From the NCBI RefSeq assembly GCF_932274485.2, contig NC_065884.2, positions 23,235,622 to 23,299,621 of the forward strand: a stretch of DNA of 64,000 nucleotides, given 5' to 3'. Under the pieces are notes generated by a model. The model did not search any database. It saw only the letters and a list, made by a program, of their open reading frames with translations, and was not told the DNA's origin. The DNA comes from Patella vulgata. Its lineage: Eukaryota; Mollusca; Gastropoda; Patellidae. Positions within the stretch are counted from its first letter, which is position 1, and each line of letters begins with the position of its first letter. Positions 46,736 through 57,985 of this stretch are shown one piece after another. A program made the position numbers and the translations under genes.

Positions 46736-48035
46736 TAACTTTAGCTAACCTTTGTATTCCAAGACTTTCCCATCCCAGGACATCACCAACAAGGACTTGA
46801 TTAGCTATAGGCACTGATTATATTAATTAAACATGGTATAAGAACGTGCTTTACACCGCTAATATTAACTGGACAAATAAATCTAATGAAAACTGGGGTA
46901 TATCGTTCAAGCTGAAGATTATTGGCAGAATCTGAGAACATCTACCACAATAATATGATGGCTTCATTCTTTTTATAATGACACGTTTTCTGTCTTTTAT
47001 CTCTTACTTTAGAAAGAAAAGATTAAGAAAGAAATTCCCGGCACCATGGTTCCATAGTTCCTATAAGTCTGTTATTATTAATCCTACTAAATCCACCGTA
47101 GAATATTGGTCATTCTTATAGAAAATATTGTATCCGTTATTACGTTTAGCCAAATAAATGTAATTGACTACGGATGAGTTTGTGTGTGGAACTGGAAATG
47201 AGACCAGCGCACATATCCAGCACTGATAGTTTGTAGCTGGTGACCCGCTGGATAGCGACCTGCTGCTCAGCACTAGGGCAAAAAAAAAGAAATCTAGGCG
47301 TGTACTAATCTTTATTTTAAAAAAACCGATCACTTAAGATTTGTCTTTATTTTAATCCAGTCTAAAAAGTCGATGTTCCGTTAAAATCTAGTAGACTTAT
47401 TCAATTTTCTAAATAAAAGCTAAAGTAATTTACAGTGATGAAATATGAGTCTAGCAATCTATCTTATAAACGATGTCATTGTCCCTTTGGGACTAGCGAC
47501 AGACGACTATGGCTCTCCATAAAAATATCAGATCGAATAAAAACAAATGGACTGAACGCTAACTTTTTTTAATACTTGGGAATCAAGCAGATTAAATGTG
47601 GCTTTAAAAATAGAAGGATGAGTCTAGGATTATGACAAGGATTAGAATCGGATTATATAAGATCATTCTGAGCAAGCCTTGAAAGTAAAACCAACCGAAT
47701 ACCACCAACAAAGTCGTTTTGTGCAGATTATAGTGGCATGCAGTTTCTCAGACCACTTTCAAAAGTATTTCCCTCAAATGGTTTTAGAGATAGAGGACGT
47801 ATGTCCATCAGTGGTTTGGTACGATAGGCAGAAACATTAACTCCACAAGCATTAAATATTTTCGAACGTGACAAATACAATACTAAATTCATTTTGAAAC
47901 CAATATACGGTTATTTTGTTTTTTTACGTGGTCCTACTATTCACCGTATCTATCGCCTGTGAACATCTAAAATACCCCTATTTGTTTCTATCGTCGAATT
48001 TCAATTGTCATGACCATGTACGCTAAGGTAATCTT
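46736..48035. other. Intergenic, nothing recognised
   Basis: No coding region or named repeat is supported. Confidence 0.4.
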
Positions 48036-48300
48036 TGTGGCGCCATGGCGACTCAATGAGGATGGCGCGGGCTCACTAACTGGGCTTTTTCAGGGAGTTC
48101 CCCCTTTGTCAGTGGTTTAGGATTAGGGGGATAAGGATCAGCGTGTAGTCATTAGGGTGGCATGAAAACAAGACTTGCGAGTAAAGGTTAGTGTGCACGT
48201 AAAAGAACCCTTGGCAGTTGGAATTCGATTATCCCGTTTTTTACTTGCCAGTTTAAAACTACCAACCCTTGCGAATGGAAACCGTACAGCAAATATAAGA
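48036..48300 (+). repeat. SINE-2 relative, diverged
   Basis: A tRNA-like head around GGCGACTCAATGAGGATGGC, then a body with CCCTTTGTCAGTGGTTTAGG and CACGTAAAAGAACCCTTGGC AGTTGGAATTCG, as in SINE-2. The 3' tail is missing. Confidence 0.6.
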
Positions 48301-48361
48301 GCTTCAGAATCAATCTGTTACACAGAGGATTACGAAAGTCTTCTAATATCTCTGTAAAAGA

Positions 48362-48652
48362 TGACTACCTTTAACACGTGACGCATGCATTGTTTACATA
48401 AGACCTTACTGGTTCGGGCGGAATGGAGCCTTTTACTCATTTTAATACCCATTTACACTAAAATAGGAAATAAATGTTACCTACAAATACGTCAAACTTC
48501 TTTATTTATTTTTCTAATACATAAAAAAAATGTTTTAGAATTTAATTTGTCGGAGAAAAAAAGTTAATGTTTGTGGCTTATTAAGTCGCATCGATGTCAT
48601 CCTTATCAGTGATTGTGGCGGCCCAGCGAATATTCACTGCTGATCAGTTTGC
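48362..48652 (+). repeat. Repeat R copy with empty MITE1 site
   Basis: The reverse complement of 27550-27630 joined to 28028-28256. A single TTAA at 48564-48567 stands where the other copy carries MITE1. Confidence 0.8.
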
Positions 48653-50874
48653 TTCAGAATATGAAGAATTTTCATTAAAACTGAATATATGTTATTCTCA
48701 TTTTGATCACAGACGGAACAGTGCAGGAAGACCATGCCAGAATTTCCTCTTATTATTTTTTTTTTTTTTTTTTTTTTTGTGGTGAGTTTCAGTATTTTTT
48801 ATAACGAAGTAAGATTTCGATGAAATGAGAAAGAAAATGAAATTAGATGTAAATCCTGATTGACAAGTTTCTCGGGATGAGACTCGATTCTTTTTAACAG
48901 ATCAGAAAAACTTCGACAATACTCATCCATTTTCCAATCAAATAATTCTAAATAAACAAATTGAAGCTTGATAAATGTAGAAATTATTCGCCAGGCAATC
49001 TCTCCACAAGCTGATTAAGCAAGAATCCTCGTCCTTGGGCTGACGGTTAGATATGTGCGGCTGATTACAGCGGTTAAAGTTAGTCTAAAAACCGTGCCTG
49101 GATCACTACCGAGTGGAAGCGGAATTCTACGTTAATTAATCGGTGGCTCGGGGCAATTTTTTCTGTAGCCCTCTCTTATAATTTCACATTATACTGATCC
49201 GATTAAACTTCAATATGAACTTTCTACTGTCATCCTCGACCTTCCATGATTTCACCATTTCACGTTTCTAACTCTGCTGTGTTTCAGGGGAACTAATTGC
49301 TAATCTGTTGGCGAAGCAGTTTTGACACATAGGCTATATGAAGAAGAATTGTATAAAAGGTCTGGTTGCATGTATAAAGAGTAAAACGGGTGGTCCAATG
49401 ATGAAATAATGAAATTTCAGCATTCCTATGAGATCTAAGATAAGAGTTTGGATAATTTAACAACTGGTCAGTAGATCTGACAATTAAGCAAGCCTTCTGA
49501 TATTTGATTTTAATACCCGGTACACTACTATGGAAGGGCTGCAAATATTACTGTCGTATTATTTACTATATGCCCGGGATAAAACACAAGCAAAAAGTTT
49601 AATAACAATATGTTGTAGTACGCCTGAAACCAATACGTTCTGTATACGACAATCGTAACCAAATCATCATCAGCAGCAGCAGCACCATCACCATCATCAT
49701 CATTTAGATGACCTCTTCTTTCGCAAAGATTAAAGCGTAACAAAATATACATATGTTTATATACAATTGAGATTATAATGTATATAACGCTTTATCCATA
49801 TAGAAGAGAAGAGTATTAAGTAAAAACTTGTTATCGAGAATGTGTATAACCAGACTGAATCAAGTAAAATGATAATAAGTCAAGCCGTCCACATGAGTAT
49901 GTATCTATTTAAATAATGTCAGTAAATTCAGTCTACTAGAAGAGATAATATTAATTCGGGTCGCTTGACTAATCTAGGATGATAACAAGTCTGGTTAAGA
50001 CAGTTAGTTGACACAATAAGTCTAGAATACTGACAACTACATACCGCACAACGTCTTGTTTTTAGACATGGCAGTTCCTCCACTGGTCGGACGTATTGAT
50101 AGTATATCTCAACACTACAAATATTTATAAATTAAAAGATTAAAATAATTACAAAAATCCAGGCTAGCCCCTTTCTGTTTCAACCCACTTTTCTATTAAC
50201 ATACATTGATACATTTGCTCGATTGTTTTTAGAGATCGAGCTAAAATATACAATCTATAGACCCGGTTATGACATTGTTACTTTGCTTATTTGTCTGTCT
50301 GGATAATCAATCCATTTAAAAGATTTGGCGAAATATTCTGTATCAAGGGGTTTGATTGGTTGAATGCCCTGGAGTCTATAAATCACATACTGCACATTAC
50401 AGAAACGGGGCCAAGTCAGAATGTCTCTAGAGCAAGATGAAACAACTTAGAAATAAACGGTATGAACTGCTGTTATAATTTTAATAGGACTGGGTAAAAT
50501 GTGCAAGAGTTTTAAAAAAAAACATATCCCCCAGGGGAGTATAAAATGTTATGGTTCATGGGCCCAGTATAACCACTTCCAGAGAACTACATTGAATAGA
50601 ATTGTGACCTGTATATTCCAGTTTAATGAAACTAAATGCCATTGAAACAATTTATATTGTATAAGTTTAAGGAACTACTTTAAAATGAAGAATCTGCCTT
50701 AATGGCGTTGAACATATACGAAAGCATCACCTATAGAGACAGGCGACTTAAAGAAGTTAAACCTTTTTGATTTAAGTCCAGATAAAGCATTGAAATGGGT
50801 TAATCTGATGCGCCATTTCCATTAGTAATCGAAAAAAAACCCACGCGATTAAATTTTTGTTTCAAAAGATTAGG
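48653..50874. other. Intergenic with simple repeats
   Basis: A poly-T run at about 48757-48778, and mixed CAG/CAT triplets at about 49668-49703. No coding region is supported. Confidence 0.45.
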
Positions 50875-51093
50875 AAGATGAAATGAAGCTTAACGTCCTG
50901 TTCTCTGCAAAAACCGGGTAATGAAGACCGGCATATCCTATGCAATATGCTTTGATGCCAATTTTTGTCAGGAAAAGGGCGAAAACCTAGTGTGTTCGTT
51001 CCGAAGAAGAACCCTCTCGGTCAACACCGGGATCGAACCCAGGGATCTCCTAGTTAGCGAGGCAGTGCCCCACACACTGAGCAACCATGGCTT
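50875..51093 (-). repeat. SINE-2, shortened, inverted
   Basis: GATGAAATGAAGCTTAACGTC (tail side), GTAATGAAGACCGGCATATC, CTCTCGGTCAACACCGGGAT and GAACCCAGGGATCTCCTAG, with a head ending ACTGAGCAACCATGGC. About 150 bp of the body are missing. Confidence 0.75.
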
Positions 51094-51143
51094 CTAAGGA
51101 TTAAGCGGAACACCGTTTATTTGCTGGAAAGTATTAATTTTGG

Positions 51144-51505
51144 CAATCTGGTTAAAACACAGATCCTACTTCATTTTGTTTTTTATAGTTCAAAATTTCG
51201 TTTTACTACACTAGGATCTGGAAGAGTTGTTATCATTGACGTGTTCTGGATGGTGTGAGGTATTAGCCAATGAAACGACCTGTTACGGCGAGCTTTAGAC
51301 GTGTTTTTCACAGAACTGTGGGTAATCCACTATAGTAACATCAATGCTGATTGGTTAATCAAATGTCTGACATCATACGTCAAAAGCCGGTCGTATGACC
51401 TCTGACGCGACCTATCGCTACAACCGGTCAGATCTTCGTGTAGTGTAAGCCATCGAAAGTATAAAAAAACGAAACGAAATATAGATCTGTATTTTAATCA
51501 AATTG
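51144..51505 (+). repeat. MITE-M copy A
   Basis: 362 bp with inverted ends (CAATCTGGTTAAAACACAGA and, inverted, CAATTTGATTAAAATACAGA) followed by CGTTTCG-type sequence. Perfect 9-bp target duplication TAATTTTGG at 51135-51143 and 51506-51514. It lies head to head with copy B. Confidence 0.88.
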
Positions 51506-51538
51506 TAATTTTGGCTATCTGTGTTGAAGACAAACTTG

Positions 51539-51911
51539 CAATCTGATTAAAATACAGATCTATATTTCGTTTCGTTTTTTTTAATACTTTCGATGGCCTA
51601 CACTACATGAAGATCTGACCAGTTGTACTCGAAGGTAGTGTCACGGGTCGTATGAGCGACTTTTGGCCCTATGACGTGAGACATTGATTAATCAATCAGC
51701 GTTGGCGTTTCTAGTGGTTTACCAACAGATCCGTGTATGGCACGCCAAGAAGTCACCGTAACAGACTGATTCATTGGCTTATCCCTCACATCATCCAGAA
51801 CGTGCTTTATATAACAACTCTTCCAGATTCCTAGTGTAGAAAAAACAAGTAAAACGAAATTTTGAACTATAAAAAACGAAACGAAAAAGGATCTGTGTTT
51901 TAATCAGATTG
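51539..51911 (-). repeat. MITE-M copy B, inverted relative to A
   Basis: 373 bp. The left end CAATCTGATTAAAATACAGA matches the inverted right end of copy A. The flanks ACAAACTTG (51530-51538) and CCAAACTTG (51912-51920) agree at 8 of 9 bases. The interior carries CTTTCGATGGCCTACACTAC. Confidence 0.87.
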
Positions 51912-51920
51912 CCAAACTTG

Positions 51921-53193
51921 GTTATATACATCTCAATTTAAATACATAAAATCTACTCAACGGTTCAATGCATAAAAATATGCGTAGACTTTCTGTGTGT
52001 TGTTCTTTTCAGTTCACCTGTAAAAAATAACGTATGTTTTTGTTTATACTTGTGTTAATTTCGTATAGTTAGTCCTACTACTATCGTAGAGTTTGCTTTT
52101 CCACATATTGCTTTGCCTTTATAAATATTCACCACAATCTGTAACACTATTACATTTTGAAATTATCTCCTTACATCTTTCTACTTCGAATTTTATTCTG
52201 TAAGGGCGAAGTACTCGTATAGAATTTCAAAATACGAAACAAATCCTTCAAGGAGATTCTTTGTAAATGTATGCAAAAATAGTTGGCTTTTATAATTCAG
52301 AATTTTACGTTAAAAGGATCTTCAACTATTTAATGTAACATTTATTTTTCAAAATTATAACGGCTATTTATAATGTATGTTGAGTGGACACCTGTACGTT
52401 TCGTAGACGAACAAGACAAATCAACACACAAATTGTAAGGAATTCGGCTATTAGATTTAATATTCGAACGCTATAATGATGAGAAAACGCTAATATTCTA
52501 GACGGGTCCTTGTTTCTATGAATAACATTTTCCACTTCTTACAACAATATTTGGATACGAATCAGGTCATTTAAACTGTCACTTTGCTTTCAAAAATTAA
52601 TTCCTTTATTTGAAATAAAGACTAAATCTTCACCCAAACAGCTTTCTGGTGATCCATCCTGATCAGGATTAGTTGTAGGTGTATTTTCGTTTTTCTGTTT
52701 TTGTCATTCCTTATTCCATGTTCTATATTTACCCTAAAAGAGAAATGAAAGACTTAACATATATTGATTCTCACTTAAGATTATAGCTTTATTAACGCCC
52801 GTAAGCCACATATTAATATATTATACGAATTTAACCAAGAGTGTCTAATTAATAGTGAAATGTATAGTTGATAACATATTAATCTGTCAGTACCTCTGTC
52901 TACCTGACAACTCAAAACAATGAAATAGGAAATTATCCATTATACGTTATAATGGTTAAATCCATTAATTATGTACTAGCTATAGATATCGCTAAATTGA
53001 ATTGGAATATATTCTGATCAGTGTCTCAACTATAGGACAAAATCTCTAAGTTTTTAATCTTAGAAGAAGTCCGTGCCCCGAATTAGAGACCCGCTATTAA
53101 TGACCCCATAACTGAGCAAAATTCAACCAGAGTGCTAATATCAGTGGATGTGCCACTGCTTCTGTTTGTAAAGGTTAATAATACACTTGTCAT
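51921..53193. other. Intergenic, nothing certain
   Basis: On the - strand, 52745-52610 reads as a possible terminal exon after TTTCTCTTTTAG, but no partner exon or family match supports it. Confidence 0.35.
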
Positions 53194-53462
53194 GTGAAGA
53201 AGCATTGTGGTGATATTTTAACTATTATAGTGGTGCTTGAAGATGCATATTGGTGATATTTTAACCATAATAGTGAAGAAGCATCGTGGTGATATTTTAA
53301 CTATAATAGTGGTGCTTGAAGATGCATATTGGTGATATTTTTACCATAATAGTGAAGAAACATCGTGGTGATATTTTAACTATAATAGTGGTGCTTGAAG
53401 ATGCATATTGGTGATATTTTAACCATAATGGTGAATATGCATATTGGTGATATTTTAACCAT
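53194..53462. repeat. Minisatellite, 79-bp unit built of two halves of about 40 bp
   Basis: Units GTGAAGAAGCATCGTGGTGA-TATTTTAACTATAATAGTGG-TGCTTGAAGATGCATATTGG-TGATATTTTAACCATAATA, about 3.3 copies. The two halves share GGTGATATTTTAAC. Confidence 0.9.
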
Positions 53463-55597
53463 ACAAACAATATTATTGTTTTAACAATGGTCTAGGAGTT
53501 GATGAAACACTAACTTTTAAAAATATAACCATTCCGTATTTCTTTCTATAAATTTTCCATCAAATTAAACTATGTCTTTATCAAAGTGTAAAAGATCAGA
53601 GTAGATGCGAGTATCGGTACAGATATATATGGCAGAGTCATGTTCCCTTTCACTTTATATAAAATACAGAATCTAATAGATTGAAGGATAGAATTTGATA
53701 CCATGTCTTTAACGTTTTCTCTTTTAATTTACTTGTATAACTGATTAATGAAAAAGAACGGAAATTGAGTTGCATGTACAGAGCTTGCCAATATGAGAAA
53801 CCACGTCTTCTTGAGATCAAGAATCTCTTCAGATTCCTGAAAGCGCAGATTACCAGCGCTGCAGTTTCATTTTCCAATTCCATTAGCAGACTTTAAACAT
53901 TTCTGATTTTTCAATCCACGCAATTATAATTCTTATCTTGGTAGATGAACTTCTTTCATTTTATCCTAATAACCAATTACAAAATTGAATTGCACTGCCA
54001 ACATGTAATCATAATATTATATCAAAATCGTTATTAAGAACAAGAAACGGGAATTAAGTATCATATGATTTGTCCCAGTTAATATAAAAAAAATCCGGCA
54101 CCACACTAAGAGTAATATAGAAAGAGACGTCTCTAGTCTCTACTACTACTTTAACCAATATACCAATTACGTTAATACCCTCTTTTGCCAGAACAAACAT
54201 TAATGTAGATCTAAAAGAAGGAAATCAAGTATTCATATTTTTAAACCACATCTCAAGTTTATATTCTACTATCGATAGTTAAATTCCATATACTCAGTGT
54301 AATTGTATGCTGAAATCATCACATTCGAAATCCATACACACAATAAGTTGTATAAGGTGTTCCGGAAAGTGTAAGCATAACCCTGACTTACACATGATTT
54401 AAAATGATATACTTTAATATTAAACATATTTTTTTACTAAATATAATGAAGGGTTTCTAATATTTTGTGGCCTTGTAATTTTAAAATATATGATGTACAG
54501 TTGTCTAGCACGCCTGCCTGTCTGATGTAATATATAATAAAAATGTCATAAAAAGCTTCTTAAAGATCAAGATATACCTAGATGCATGAGAATAATTATG
54601 GGGATATTTACAAAGTTGTGCGATCCGTTTTAATAGCTGTCCAAAGTAAATGTAGATCTATGATTGATATGATAGGGCATTGTGCCTTTGTAAGCTCTGA
54701 CTGGATTTGGGCATGTAATGTGGATCAGATTTGCTTTTATATTGGAAAGACATAAAGATATAATTTTAATTGGGCGTAATAAGTCCTCGCTTATAAAGTG
54801 ATTATTAACCAAAATGTTTTTATTCCCAAAATTCGTGTCTTGTTAGAGATAGAGATAAAAAAAATGCCTTCATTTGAGACGAAATGTTAGAATTTGAGAA
54901 TGGTGGAATGATTATTAGTTGCAGGAACTCTAGCCTGTAGGGGGTCTGTATTATTATTAATTAAGCAGTAATGATAACTTGAAATACCCCTTCGAGCACA
55001 GATTCAGTTTAGTCCGTCATGTGACCAGCTTATTCAATTATCACCCGCAACTGATCACTGCCAAGTCTTTATTAGTATTGATCTGGGCAATCTTGAGATT
55101 GAGCAGATAGCCCTCTTCTATTTTGACTGGGTTTATCACTTGATCTAATAGCACGAAAGGTTACCAGAAACTATAGCTGAAATTCTGATAACAAAATCTG
55201 CGAAATGTTCGACAGTACTGGAACCGTTATCGATGCCGGGCTGTATAAAAGAAATCAGGCAGAGACGGAAATACGTTCTATAGAAAGAACAATGTTTTAT
55301 AAATGTCAAGTCACATTCAATTATTTACTTAAAGGAAAGGTTTATGCAACCTTTTCTGATCTAAGATTGATCTATCGTCAAAGACATGTTGCTGCACTTG
55401 TACATTATTCTATTTTCTATATACCACAGTTAATTTATACTCTTCATCTAGAAAACCAACTGAATTAAACAATTAAACTTGGTCTGAGAAAGGAAATAGA
55501 AAAAATAAGAAAACGCAATATGAAAGTCATGACGACCTATTCATTAAGTGTTGCTCTCTACTTTTGAGAATCCGGTCATGCCATGCACCAACCGTGT
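53463..55597. other. Intergenic, nothing recognised
   Basis: Several short open stretches but no supported gene. Confidence 0.4.
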
Positions 55598-55650
55598 GGC
55601 CTCTGTACTAAAATTATATTTGAAATGTGTTAAACCAGTTCCATCACATA
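55598..55650. repeat. Fragment related to the 349-1054 foldback tip
   Basis: CTAAAATTATATTTGAAATG then TGTTAAACCAGTTCCATCAC-ATATG matches the terminal part of the foldback arm at about 1000-1045. Confidence 0.6.
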
Positions 55651-56663
55651 TGCAATATTGTTGGACTCCAATATATATTCACTTTGTATTTGAAACTGAA
55701 TATGTCACTGATTACCAAGATCATGTCTCCTTTTGTACTAACCTAGGAGTGTTTTTAACTAGTTGGAATTAAAATTGTTGCCCATTTTTTATTTGTTTAG
55801 GCCATGTCTCTTGGATCAACTTATATCTCAATGAATAACTCTTATTTCAAAATATATTAGTCTGTGGTACGTCATTAAGAAACAGAAATAGCTTGCTTAA
55901 ATAAAAAAATATATATTATGTGCCCTAAAACGATAACAAAAAATATATAAAGGTAGGATAATAAAGTAAAAAATAGACAAAGGGAATGAAAATGGCAAGT
56001 TAAAGCAGCATGGGGCAAACTGTAATAGAGATTAGAGTCCAAGTTACATGATGTTGTATTAAATGTATGCCTTACATCACTATACTCAATTTGTTTCATT
56101 TTAAACAAAGCCAATTAATATAGCAGTGCTATGTTAGTGTGCAGATAACTGTTTCTGCTCAGCTTAATGTCGCTCGATAAAACTGTGTATAATGTCTAGA
56201 TTACAGTTCTGACATTTGGAAATCCGTGAAGCTCTTGTGATAATAGCGCATGCAATAGTTTAATCCCCACAAGTGCTGGCGCCTGGCTTGTGTCACTGCC
56301 ATCATGCCCTAAACTACAGATCAGTGAAAACATATTTATGGTTATTCTAATCCTCCACATATTATTCACGATTCTACAGCATTCATCAGAGAGCAATCGT
56401 TACGTCAAATGGGTTTTGTGATATATAGGTTTCTAACCATAACTCTAGGTCACACGTGGACGCAACTGATCTTAGTGATGTAAGGTAACTCTAAAAGAAT
56501 GTTAGGTAATATGCAAGCGCACTGAACTAGTCCCAGAACAAGAATACCTCTTTTTCGCATTTTATTACCCAGCTCGTTTATTGATACAAATAAGTAAAAC
56601 ACAACCGGTTAGTATCCCTAAATGAAGTCGCATTATATGTTCTAGCGAAAGTAATCACACAGT
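55651..56663. other. Intergenic, nothing recognised
   Basis: No coding region or named repeat is supported. Confidence 0.4.
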
Positions 56664-56678
56664 TTAGGCTGTATACTC

Positions 56679-56914
56679 GTGATGCAGGACAGCCGTCTAG
56701 TCGTTCGGATGGTACGAAAAACTGAGGTCCCATATACACACCGGCGTGCACGTAAAAGATCCCTTGACAGTTGGAGTTCGATATAAGAGTAGGCCGCACT
56801 GCCGCTGTTCGGGCAAAATGCCCCTCATAGCACACCGTATGTCATATGCCCGTCTTCATTAGCCCAGTTCAGAGCAGAGCAGTAGGACGTAAAACCCCAT
56901 TTCATTTCATTTCA
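56679..56914 (+). repeat. SINE-2, 5'-truncated
   Basis: Lacks the tRNA-like head but runs through the body to GGACGTAAAACCCCATTTCA and its tail. Target duplication of 15 bp with one mismatch: TTAGGCTGTATACTC at 56664-56678 and TTAGACTGTATACTC at 56915-56929. A 5' truncation with intact 3' end and a long duplication is the usual result of target-primed reverse transcription. Confidence 0.88.
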
Positions 56915-56999
56915 TTAGACTGTATACTCACAACTAAGCTATTCAACTGAGGGGAACTTGGGGAGAAATTAGCACCTGATGCACCAGCATTCACCATTA

Positions 57000-57180
57000 G
57001 TTAGTTGTTTTACTGCAGGAGTACAACAAAAATGAAGTTCGCACCCAGTGACCTCCAGCAAATCAACAGTCACCAGCTGTACGACACGAATGAAATTGAC
57101 ACCCAGCATAGCAAAAGTCACCTGCATTGTTTACAGTGGACACTAAAAATGAAATTAGCACTTACTGTTTGAACTGAATC
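57000..57180. repeat. Degenerate minisatellite, unit about 55-60 bp (left part)
   Basis: Repeats the phrases ACTGCAGGAGTACAACAAAAATGAA, GCACCCAGTGACC and CACCAGC with decay. The same units resume at 57840-57985. The 57185-57835 interval thus looks like a block inserted into, or beside, an older array. Confidence 0.55.
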
Positions 57181-57256
57181 CGAATTTCAATTAGTGCGGA
57201 CCATAGATCGAAAATACTCTACCATGCTATTGTGGCATGGTCGGAGTAGTTCCAAG

Positions 57257-57276
57257 ATGGCGGATGTCGATGAAAC
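57257..57276 (+). CDS. Possible first coding exon, dynein roadblock light chain type
   Basis: AAGATGGCGGATGTCGATGAAAC is directly followed by GTAAGT, a consensus 5' splice site. This gives MADVDE plus two bases of the next codon (Thr if the next base follows AC). Dynein light chain roadblock proteins start MAEVEET, so the peptide and the expected continuation fit, but only seven residues are available. The start has a good purine context. A bidirectional palindrome (ACCATGCTATTGTGGCATGG) lies just upstream, and an NRF-1-like CGCATGCGCA lies about 150 bases downstream, as is usual near housekeeping promoters. I found no second exon in the remaining 6.7 kb. It could equally be a chance match or the start of another short-first-exon gene. 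Confidence 0.3.
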
Positions 57277-57422
57277 GTAAGTGTAGAATATTTAGTAAGA
57301 ATGTTTTTGTTTAGTATGTGGTTTTAGGAAAGCTTGTAGGAATTTTAAATGGTCGATACTTCTATAAGCAGATATTTTTGGTCTCGTATGTTATGTCTGA
57401 ATCTATGTAAATCTAAAAATTA

Positions 57423-57432
57423 CGCATGCGCA
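57423..57432 (+). promoter_or_regulatory. NRF-1-like site
   Basis: CGCATGCGCA is a near-perfect match to the known GCGCATGCGC motif. It lies in the first intron of the candidate gene starting at 57257. Confidence 0.35.
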
Positions 57433-57637
57433 AGTTTAATTTCATGAAAGTATTTTTTTATTTATTTATTTATTTAACTGTATAACATCTTATATCATAG
57501 CGATTCATCTCCTATTTAGATGAATTTACCTTCCTTAACCTTAAGGGTTTTTAGGGTTATGGTCGAGGTCTAAAGCAGAGTAAAATGACACCGCCATGTC
57601 AATGGGGGGAGCCATCTTTGAACAGACGATGGTCTGG

Positions 57638-57792
57638 GGCCTGTTTCACGAAATTTTAACTAAGATAAAATCCAAATTTTCGTAATTTGATTGGATAATA
57701 TTAGATTGATTTTAGTCCTTAACCAATCAAAATGGAAGTATCTACTAAAATTTGGATTTTATCTTTAGTTAAAATTTCGAGAAACAGGGCCC
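57638..57792. repeat. 155-bp foldback MITE (GGGCCTGTTTC type)
   Basis: Same length and ends as 43439-43593. The arms pair through GAAATTTTAACTAAGATAAA and beyond, which is why RNA or DNA from it should fold strongly. Confidence 0.82.
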
Positions 57793-57839
57793 AGGACCAC
57801 TAGTTGTGCAAAACATTATAACCGAAGGTCGCCCTAGTT

Positions 57840-57985
57840 GTTTAACTACTGTAGTACAATAAAAAGTTAGCACACTGCGCACCTACAGTAACCAGCTTAT
57901 TAGTGATTTAGCTACAGTGGTACAATAAAAATGAACTTGTCACCCAGTCACCAGCTTAGTGATTGAACTACAGTAATACAAAAGA
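57840..57985. repeat. Degenerate minisatellite (right part)
   Basis: ACTACTGTAGTACAATAAAAA, CCTACAGTAACCAGC, TAGTGATTTAGCTACAGTGG and TACAATAAAAATGAACTTGTC continue the units seen at 57000-57180. Confidence 0.55.

Noticed and set aside
49668-49703. CAG/CAT triplet run as a coding homopolymer tract
   Set aside because: No supported reading frame extends on either side. Treated as a microsatellite.
52610-52745. Possible terminal exon on the - strand after TTTCTCTTTTAG
   Set aside because: The short peptide matched no family, and no upstream exon in phase could be found.
53194-53462. Regular repeat considered as a CRISPR-like array
   Set aside because: The units are contiguous, with no unique spacers, and the genome is eukaryotic.
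53700-53885. Reading frame on - strand, with an alternative frame after a possible acceptor giving a hydrophobic segment
   Set aside because: Weak splice signals, no family motif and no neighbouring exon.
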